Assembly: GCF_035222275.1 (NCBI RefSeq)
Contig: NC_085886.1
Coordinates: forward strand, 3,162,001 to 3,226,000
DNA: 64,000 nucleotides
DNA from: Podospora bellae-mahoneyi
Taxonomy: Eukaryota > Ascomycota > Sordariomycetes > Sordariales > Podosporaceae
Direction of reading: 5' to 3'
The notes beneath the pieces were generated by a model. That model worked only from the letters and a program-made list of their open reading frames with translations, had not been told where the DNA came from and ran no database searches. Every line of letters starts with the position of its first letter. Within the stretch, counting starts at the first letter, position 1. A program made the translations under genes and the position numbers. Shown here piece by piece: positions 55,701 to 64,000 of the stretch.

Positions 55701-58530
55701 TAAGAAATCGGTTGCTCGAAAGCTCTGTTCTTCTCGAGGTGCGCGGTTTGTTGTATCGGGTTGATTGCGGGGGAGGTGTGGTGGTGTGAGACTAGGGTCG
55801 AGATATCAAATCCGACGACGTTTGCTGCTGCGCAGAAGACGAAAAAAAAGTCCCGGCGAAAAAGAAAAACCAGTCGCTCCAAAAGTCAGATAGACAGTGT
55901 GGAGTTGCCGTTGGCTTAAAGTTGCGTGCAGTCGCTTTCACACTCGAAGAGTCGGGTGGTTGGGCGTGCAGGGCAAGGCAAACTCTATCGTGAAAGAGTG
56001 TGGTGGAGGGAAGTGGGAGGTGGGTTGTCGCAACCGAAAAAGTTCGAGGCGACAAGAGAGCGACTTTGCCGGATCTGCTGGAGAGAGCCCACAACAAACT
56101 GTCTTGGGAGGGGGGTAAGGTATTACCTCTGCTCTGCTCTGTCAGGTCTGAGAGAGGGGCAGGGTGAGGTGGGTCGTAAATCTCTGCTTCTCGGGTGGAG
56201 AATATGAGAGAAGACGTGAATGGAGGTGCCCGTCAGTGAGAGACGTTTTCCTCCTTGAAATCCACAAGATGGTTGTGAAAAAGTGGTGGTGGAAAATCGA
56301 AAAAGAGGGAAAAATTTGGGCACTGCAGCAGCTGCTTTGATGGTTGGTGAGGCGAGGGAAGGGGGGTCCTTGCCCAGGCATCTCTCGCCGCACCAAAAAG
56401 TTAAACCAAGCCGCCGCAAGTACCTGCCTGCCTGTAATTTGCTCCTCGTGGTACCTCTGCCCCACTTATGCCCACGTCCCAAAGCTTGGACCAGGTGAGT
56501 CTGCCACTCACTTAACGCTGACAACCTGCTGCTTCGTTAGGTGGATTCACTGATGAGTGCTATTCTCCAGGTCTCTAGGTATGCCAGACTCTCGGGCTGG
56601 CTATGAACTTTCAGATATTGGCATGTACATGAGGCTGAAGTTGAGTAAATTTTGAAAGTCACCTCAACCATGCCAGTGACATCAAAGGCTGTCAAGCTAT
56701 GGACGACGGGAGCCCTGCCCTAGGCACTGGCACAAGCACCGCCGGCTCACTGCTCACTGTGAAATTATCCCGACACCTCATGGCAGCGCAGTGTGGTGCA
56801 AACAACACATCTGGGCAGGAAACATGTGCTCATTTGTGTTTTTCTGTCCATCCATACCCCAGTGAGGATTGTGAACAAACATTCATTTCAGGTACACAAT
56901 AGCAGACCATCGCGGGGTGCCCTAAAGAAAGTTGATGGGTCTGGATGCCCAGGTCCCCAGGCACTTCGACTAGAAAGTCTTATTGTCCCTGGGTCTCTTT
57001 CCTATTGTCCCGACTCTCTTTGAGGCATCACACTCGCCTTGACAACCTTTCACCGAGGGCATACTGGTCTGTTCCTATCGGCAGAACCCAGGGTTTTGGA
57101 TCATCTTCTGTCAAGAGAATGGAGGTGTCGTTGTGTTCATACATGTATATTCATCAAGTATCTAAGTGTACTTGTATAGTCACCTTCCCCAGATAAACCC
57201 CCCACTATGACCCCTGCCCTCTTTACACTTCAAGATTCCAGACCACCCACCACTGACTCCTGATGACTGGCTTTGACTCCTTCATCCCATGTTCCCTCTC
57301 TTGCATGATCTTTTGCATGCATGAGCCCTGAAAGGCTCTCATCGCCCGGGTGACCTAGAACTCGGTTTAAGTCCGTCAGTCGGGATGGCGGCGAATCGGT
57401 CGCTGCCAGCGTGCCAGCTTATTGCTGGAGAAGCCAACAGAGCCGCCGCTCCACAACTGGGCAGCCGGGGGCATACGAGGTATGGCATCACAGTGAGGGG
57501 TTGCAGGAATGGAGATGAAGGCAAGCCATCGATGGACCTTTCATACATATCCTTCCTTCTACCAGTGACCCGCCAGTATCCGCGGGAATGCGTCAGCTTT
57601 TTGGACCGGTAAAAAGCAAAAAGTGTTGGGCTTGCTAATGAATGGAATCCGGGGTTGCTTTCTTGCATCTGGGCAACTTGCATCCCCTCTTTTTGCCCCA
57701 ATTAAACAAAGGACGGACTTTGTGCGACCGAAAACGATGCTTTGCCCTATGGAACTCTTCTTGACATAATTCCCGCTTCATTATTAGCACGAGGGATAAT
57801 TATTAGGTACTCGTCGCATAGTAATCTCGTCCGTTTAGCTTCACTTCCTCTCCCATCAAGTCATGGTAACTGACATAGACGTCATCTCAAAACGCTTAGA
57901 CCAGTCATGAGTCGGCCCTCGAGTAACAGCCCGTCCTATGGCAACCGTTTAATTCGTAATTCCTCCTTGGTCCTCTTGGTCCTCCGCTGCTCCGGCTGCT
58001 TAGGTCTCGTCTCGGAGAGGTGGTGGCAAACCGGTGAAGAAAACCCTCCATATAGGGGGACTCAGGAGGCGACAGCAGACAACCAAGACTCTCCCCATTT
58101 GGGCAACTTGCAAACTCGGGTCCTCTTCGGTTCCTTCAGGACCACGCTGATACCCAACCATTTCTGTAACTGTTGATTATCGCCCACCGAACGGCACACT
58201 TCGGGGCATTTACGCACAAATCAAAATCTCGCCACGGGCACATGCTTGTCTGTCTGGTCCAGAAAATGAGCAGAGATAAGGTGCAAAAAAAGTCTACGAA
58301 TCGTACACACGTCGCACGGCACTTTTGTGGTAGGACTACGACGGTTGAATCTGACTCACCCAAGCCGGAGACGAAGTGGCTCATCTTGCAGATATTACCT
58401 CGGATATTTATAGCCTTGAGGGATTCTGTTGGTCACAGCTCAGAAAGATGTTGAATATCGAGTTGTCAAAAAGCACTATTCACCAATGGAGAGAAGTAAA
58501 TAGATGGTGCAAAAGATATGTTATCAAGTT
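55701..58530. other. Intergenic region, eIF4G upstream / tRNA-Trp
   Basis: About 2.8 kb, the longest gap in the window. The first 400 bp should hold the eIF4G leader and promoter, with several short upstream ATGs. The rest shows no domain, splice logic or RNA gene. I see no transposon remnant or simple repeat. Confidence 0.5.
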
Positions 58531-58602
58531 TGACCCCGACCCGATTTGAACGGATAACCTTTCGATCTGGAGTCGAACGCGCTACCGTTGCGCCACGAGG
58601 CC
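58531..58602 (-). tRNA. tRNA-Trp(CCA), copy 1
   Basis: 72 nt, no intron. The acceptor stem GGCCTCG pairs with CGGGGTC, discriminator A. The anticodon arm TTCGA-CTCCAGA-TCGAA gives anticodon CCA; the T arm ATCCG-TTCAAAT-CGGGT is intact. A TTTT lies about 25 nt downstream on this strand. It is identical to the copy at 58913 in the opposite orientation. Confidence 0.95.
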
Positions 58603-58912
58603 TTCATTGGAGTTGATGTCGGCATTTAGCCATCATCTCGCCCGCTCTGCCCATTCCCATCATCTCGTCCACTCTGCCGATTACCCCTTACGAGCTCCTC
58701 CTCGAGTCTTAACATCCCAATCCAGCGCTGTCTCCCTTTTCCCTTTTTACAACCCCAACACCGCATTCCTCAACGCCCATCTTGTAAGGCCCCTATCACC
58801 CATACCTCCCCTCCTTGCTCTTATCTCTACCCCCCTTCCCTTTCCTTCCCTTCTCTTTCCTATCCTAACCCCAGAATCCCATCTCCAGCTCCATCAACAC
58901 CAAAGCAAAGCA
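58603..58912. other. Spacer between divergent tRNA-Trp genes
   Basis: 310 bp, pyrimidine-rich on the plus strand, carrying an imperfect 27-bp direct repeat at 58630-58682. No gene. Confidence 0.6.
58630..58682 (+). repeat. Imperfect 27-bp tandem repeat between the tRNA-Trp genes
   Basis: Copy 1 at 58630-58655 and copy 2 at 58657-58682 share CCATCATCTCG and CTCTGCC with three mismatches over 26 bp. Confidence 0.75.
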
Positions 58913-58984
58913 GGCCTCGTGGCGCAACGGTAGCGCGTTCGACTCCAGATCGAAAGGTTATCCGTTCAAATCGGGTCGGGGTCA
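58913..58984 (+). tRNA. tRNA-Trp(CCA), copy 2
   Basis: 72 nt, identical base for base to the minus-strand copy at 58531-58602. A-box and B-box are intact, and TTTTTT at 59024-59029 can stop Pol III. Confidence 0.95.
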
Positions 58985-59632
58985 TACCTGCACGAGACTC
59001 CACACTTCAGCGGAGTTACATTATTTTTTGGGTGTTTTTCCCTTCCTTTCGCAATTCTCAATAGGGGTCTACTAGGTACATAACGGGCACCATATATACG
59101 TTACATATAAAAACCCTTTTAACCTTAGCTGAAGATCTTCGAAGACAAGGATATGTAGAAAGGGTAGCTGCATGATGACGACACTGTATGCGCTAGAACA
59201 CAGAAAGAAAAATAAGGCGGTCAGGTGGTGCTCCAAGCTATTAGAGAACGATTCCCTCTTTTTTATGGTTGAATTGCATGTGATTGATTGTACATGACCA
59301 GTGCTTGACTTGGCTGTGTTCGAACCTACAAAATCCTTTCGTTGTCTGGTACGGGCGTTGAGGTGGTGCAAAGCCAGACGATGATAACGGTAAGCCCCCA
59401 GACAGCCACATAGCCTGACTGTTATGGAAGATGAGAGGAGAAAAATCAATTCCGGAGGAAATATGTATGTGGGAGAGATACAAGCCCTACACTTATTTTC
59501 ATCTCAACTGCAAAAAGAGTTCTCTTATCGAAGCACAAAAATCATGTACAAAACAAAAGCTCTTCATACACCACCTGTCTTTTGCTGCCTGCCTATATGG
59601 AAAACCCGCAAGGTGCAAGGTAGCTAGTAGTC
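58985..59632. other. Intergenic region, tRNA-Trp / Aquarius 3' end
   Basis: About 650 bp, A/T-rich around 59030-59210. It holds the Pol III stop at 59024 and the 3' UTR of the next gene. Nothing else seen. Confidence 0.45.
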
Positions 59633-62600
59633 TCAATCCTCTTCAGCCTCAAAACCCTCCACTTTCCTCCCCTCCTCCTCTTCCTCCTCCTCCTCACCTC
59701 CGGCACCAGCTGCCCCCTCATCTTCCAGACCAGTATCCTCTAGTACATCCCTTATCTCTACATCAACAGAAGGAACAGTAGCCTGAGGCAAGAGCTTCAA
59801 CTCCTCAACCTTGGTCTTGGTCATCTCATAGACATACTGTCCCAAGTGCTCGACCCCTTGCATAGCAGCCTCGCCCAGCACCGCCGTTGCGACCGCGGTG
59901 TTGTCTGCGCTGCCATCTCCTCCCTCTTGCTGTTCAACAACCAGCGGCCGCTCCGAAGGCCACAACTCCCCAGTCACCAGCGTCAACTGGTCCGGCCGTT
60001 TGAGAAGCAGCTCGAAAGCGTCCCTCAGTTCATAACACGCCTCGAAAACCTCACGGCGACCGAGAATGTACAATCCCAACCGCGCGCGAGAAAGAGCCAC
60101 CGTCAGGCGGCGGATATCTCTCAGGTAACCAACTCGGGACGTGCGGGTCAACGAGAGGATGATATCTGTTGAATATAAATTAGTAAAAGGAGCAATAGCC
60201 AGTGACAAAAAGGGGTTACTCAAAACGCACAATCATTCTGCTCTCCCTGATACTTATCCACCGTCGTCACGATCCTCGGAAGACCAAAGATGGGATTCTT
60301 GGCGCACCGATGCGCCAGTACATCCTTGATCAACGCTTTCTGACCGGCATACGTGGCCAGTATGCTAATCTTGGAGGCTGGGTAGCCTAGCAGACGCATG
60401 TACTGGTAGATGGCCACCGCATACTCGGCCTCGCCCAGATTCTGGATGAAATGCGGCGTGGGCTCTGTCTCGCCCTTGCCCTTGTAGTCAGGGACATTGA
60501 TGAACTGATAATCATACTTGAAGCCGGCGTTGGCGGTGGTGAACTCCTTCTCTGTCCGGGTATGCGGAAGGTCACCGAGTTGGGGATACCGCCATTTGTA
60601 CAAGCTCGAAATAGATGGGCGGGCGCGGCCTTGCTGGTCAAGATTGATCGTTGGGACGCCGAGACGCACCAAGCGGGAGAAGAGGGACTGCTCTAGGTTC
60701 GCGTAATGGCGGAAAGCGAGACCCTGGATGACAGGTGAGTTTTGATAGTGGTCACCACACAGGACAACTCGTTGAAGCGCCAGTTGGCCATTTTTTGGCT
60801 TCTGCATAGCAAGCGGGATGAAGTTCCCAATCTCGGTGATTTGAGCGGCCTCTTCCATAATGACATTGTCGTACTGGAAACCAAGCGCCGCGATCTCGCC
60901 CCGCTTCATGGCAGCGTGAGTCGAAGTCATGGCAACGATCCGTGCCTCGTTGGTAAGAAGATAGTTGGCTTTATCTTTGTCCCTGCGCAGAATCTCAAAA
61001 GGCAGAACGTCTGCGAGTTCAGAGAAAATCTTGGAAATGTGCCGATAGCACCCATTGGCAATTTCTAGGACAGTCTCACGATCTGCCCCAGGCGGGAACA
61101 GCGGCTGAGGGGCATCTGCAAAATACCCATGGAATGGGAACACTGTGACGATATCTTCTGTGGTAGCATCCTCAACCTTGATAATCTCATTGAACTTGGC
61201 CCACGCAGGTTCAATGTAGACAGAGTTGAAATAACCAGCCGTTTCCGCAGAGCTTCCGTGTGCACCTGGTGCGCCAATACTCGCGGCGAGACGGTTGACT
61301 TCATACAAGAAGCGTTGTCGGTTCTCCAGGAAAGATTCTACCCGTCCGTGCTTACTGAAACTGCCCTCGGTCTCAAGCTCTTCCTCGCCATGACCCAGAC
61401 GAAGGAGATGACGTTCGTCAATATCCAAAGCCACGATCTTGGCAAACAGCTGGTTCAGAGCTTGATTGCTGTGAGCTATGAGAAGCGTCTTCTGTTCTGG
61501 AAAGTTGTGGTAGATGTTGTTGATGATCTGCGTGGCAACGTCTGTCTTGCCAGTACCAGGAGGGCCAACAATGACTGTCAGGCCTGGCTGTGTCCCCGAG
61601 ATGATCGCCTCAATTTGGGTAGGCGTGAAGCGAACACTGTTGAGTTTTGGAGCATCAACAGGATAGGGACCATTATTTGGTGGTTTGTATGTCGAGACTT
61701 TGAGGGTCTCAATCTCCGCGATGAGGGCAGGCTCAGCATCCCGTCTTCGTTTCTTGGAAGGCTTTGATGGAGCCTCTTCCGCTGGCTTCTCAACTGTCTC
61801 GAGGACATATGGCGGGCCAAAGCTTCCAGAGACGTCGTCGTCTGGTTCGACAATTTTGCCTGGCAAGCTTTCGACAAGATGCTGCCAGTCCAGGAAGGTG
61901 TCACGGAAGTTGACTTTTCTCAGCCGGTTTGCTAACTGTTTGTAGTTGGCACCGGCCGGATCACCATAGCCCAAGAATACCTCGTGCAACCAAGGAGCAA
62001 GAGGGACATCAGACAGTGTGAGATCCTGAATAGATTCAAGCACTGGCTTGAAATTGTTTTCTCGGCCGCTTCTTCGGACAAGCAGGTTGATCCCCTCGTA
62101 CACATCCTGCTTACCCTCAGTGTCGTCCTTGAAGGCCTTAGCGTCAAGGCGAAGCTGAAGTCTCCGGATGTCGCTGCGATTGTGACCATCAAAGTAGGCC
62201 TGAGCGTCGCGGATTGCCCGCCCTCTGTCATCAAGCACCTGGATGACCTCAGCCGCGCGGACAGCCACCAACCCAAGCTTTTCTGCCTCAGTAACTGATG
62301 CCCCGCCGTTCGTGGCGAGCTTAGGTTTTGAAGCGTCCACCGCCAGAAGGAACAGCACATCATCAGGGCGCAGCGATTCCCACTCACGCCGGACATGTTG
62401 TGGAAGCTTTCTCAGGTCAATTGTAACCTCTGCTCGCACGGTTGATGGTTTATCATCGCCAACCAAAGGAGGCACAGCTTCCAGAATAGTAGGCTTGGTG
62501 ATATTCAACGCCATCTTGGAGAAACCTGAGAACACCGTCTCGCCTGAGCGTTTCGCTTCCGGTTTTAGCCTGGAAAGAACACTTTCAATATCCTGACGGA

Positions 62601-64000
62601 TCGCATAGAAGGCCTCGCACCGATACAAAATCATTGATCGCCACAAGAAATCGCCCACGGAAAGATATTGCAGATTCAGTTTTGGGAGCGCAAGGGGATG
62701 AGACCCATCGTAATGCTCAGTCCTCCCGAGGCCGACCTCAAAGAGGGACTCTTCGGTTGGTAAGAGGCTCAACTCACTTGCCACTTCCTGGAAAGTCTTT
62801 CTCCGCTCGAACTGCGACAGCAAGACTTCTAGGAAGAACCTTCTCCCTATGGGTACCTGGACAGAGTCTGGATACGCAGTGCGCAAACCTAGGAGCTTGC
62901 AAAGCGACTCAATCTCGTCATCGGCCAATACCGTAAGAAGGCCCTCGAGCTCGCTCTTCTTGTCGATGGCGCCGTAGTTGGACAGGGCCAACACCGTCAG
63001 CTTATCCTTGAAATGTTTGAGCGCAGTTCGCTGAAGCTTTGCAAGATCACCACAATGTCTGTCATATGCCTCCGTCTTGCTGAGCTGAGCACCCGTCTGC
63101 TCATCGATTGTGAAATATGTGTAGTGTGAAAATAACCTGCACAGATCTCGTAGCAAGCCGTTGGCCTCATCGTTGTAGACTGATGAGAGAACCAGAGCTG
63201 GCAAGACGTGAAGATCCTGCAAGAGTGTGTTGACATAGCGCCTGGTTGGAAGTTGACTTTGCAGATCGGTCAGGAACTCGACGAAACGCTCGCAATACAA
63301 AACTTGGTCTGGCTTGGCGTTGTCGGTATAAAGGAGGTTCAGGAAGTTGAGGACAGAGGTATACAACCAGGACCGCTCAAAACGTAAACGGGCTTTGGTA
63401 GCATCATCAGCCGCGTCATATCGCTTTTCAGATGCCCTCCAGGCCTTCCTCCATTGTGTGTTGGAATCAAGTATGGCATTCCGCTTGTCGTCTGTGGAAA
63501 TATTATGCCATATGGAGATGGAAACTAGAGGCGCGCATTCTTTCCGTACAATGGTACAGTCGAGACTCGAAAAAGCATGAATGATGAAAAGAAGCACATG
63601 TGTCTTGATGGCCCATGAAAGAGAGCTGTCCACGGTCAGGGATAGTGCACGTCGAAAGAGGTCGGAGAAGTCAGCGGGGCGATCACTAAATATGTCTGAT
63701 GCAAATTGATGTCAGTACTTCAAGGTTGTGTCAAGTTTTGGGATAGGGAGAACTCACCCCAAGTGTCTAGCCTTTCCCTCCGCTTCGCGTTCACTATCAA
63801 GATAATGAGAAGAACATGAAAGTTGGACGAGTCCTCGCCATACCCAGGCCACAAGTAGCTGTACCCATCATTGTCAGATCAACCGAGTTGCGATTCAAGA
63901 TCAAGATCCCAACATACCTCTCCAATGCCTGCAAGCCCTCAAGGACCAAAAGTGATTTGAGGGGGAAGTTCTCCTTCTCCAGAGTGTCCCAGATCTCTCT
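59633..64000 (-). CDS. cwf11: Intron-binding spliceosomal helicase Aquarius/Cwf11 (3' part, truncated by window edge)
   Basis: Exons (minus) are 63918-64000 (continuing past the edge), 63758-63858, 60231-63695 and 59633-60165, about 1390 residues in the window. The N-terminal part is the all-helical ARM-like domain (SYLWPGYGEDSSNFHVLL, RKECAPLVSISIWHNIS, QLPTRRYVNTLLQDL). The UPF1-like SF1 helicase core follows: FTPTQIEAIISG (Q motif), VGPPGTGKTDVA (Walker A), NVIMEEAAQITE (Walker B), VVLCGDHYQNSP (motif III), VDKYQGEQNDY (motif V, split by the last intron) and LTVALSRARLGLYILG (motif VI). The C-terminus is acidic. Aquarius binds the intron upstream of the branch site in activated spliceosomes. 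The 5' end lies outside the window. Confidence 0.95.

Overview
This window is chromosomal DNA of a filamentous ascomycete. Genes are separated by 0.3-2.8 kb of non-coding DNA. They carry short introns (mostly 50-75 nt, GT..AG, often with a CTAAC-like branch site 10-25 nt before the acceptor), and pyrimidine-rich leaders are common. The protein set (Nrd1-like RRM protein, Fig1, Oac1, Swd2, Opy1-like PH protein, plant-type GH5) points to Sordariomycetes, most likely Sordariales; that placement is inference from protein style. I found no transposon, LTR element, provirus or CRISPR array. I rebuilt exon structures by hand from splice signals and reading-frame continuity, and every multi-exon model below closes in frame.

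Layout, left to right: YAK1 kinase (minus, runs off the left edge); PUB1/TIA-1-like RNA-binding protein (minus); a Mediator Med2-like subunit (plus); a secreted GH5 glycosidase (minus); an Opy1-like double-PH protein (minus); an APH-type kinase-like phosphotransferase (plus); a Fig1-like membrane protein (plus); NCS2/CTU2 tRNA thiolation protein (plus); OAC1 mitochondrial carrier (minus); SWD2 (plus); SRP9-like (plus); RNR2 small subunit (minus); a DUF4112 membrane protein (minus); DCP2 decapping enzyme (plus); an SDR oxidoreductase (plus); an Nrd1-like RRM protein (minus); a secreted, C-terminally anchored protein (plus); a CDK11-type kinase (minus); an unknown Ser-rich protein (plus); tRNA-Val(CAC) (minus); coronin (plus); a zeta-toxin-domain P-loop protein (minus); eIF4G (minus); two identical divergent tRNA-Trp(CCA) genes; and the spliceosomal helicase Aquarius/Cwf11 (minus, runs off the right edge).

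Most genes are housekeeping genes of RNA metabolism and translation (PUB1, DCP2, eIF4G, SRP9, NCS2, Aquarius, Nrd1-like, three tRNAs), transcription and chromatin (Med2-like, SWD2), DNA precursor synthesis (RNR2) and the cytoskeleton (coronin). There is no evident gene cluster or operon-like logic. The more interesting signals are regulatory or structural. MCB (ACGCGT) motifs cluster in the promoter and both introns of RNR2. PUB1 has a GC-AG intron. The Nrd1-like gene has a frame-breaking mini-exon candidate. Telobox-like motifs precede NCS2 and SWD2. The 3' end of the GH5 gene is tandemly duplicated. Strong inverted repeats lie in two intergenic regions, and the two tRNA-Trp genes form an inverted pair. 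I found no convincing undescribed multi-gene system; the intact zeta-toxin-domain gene is the least understood coding gene.
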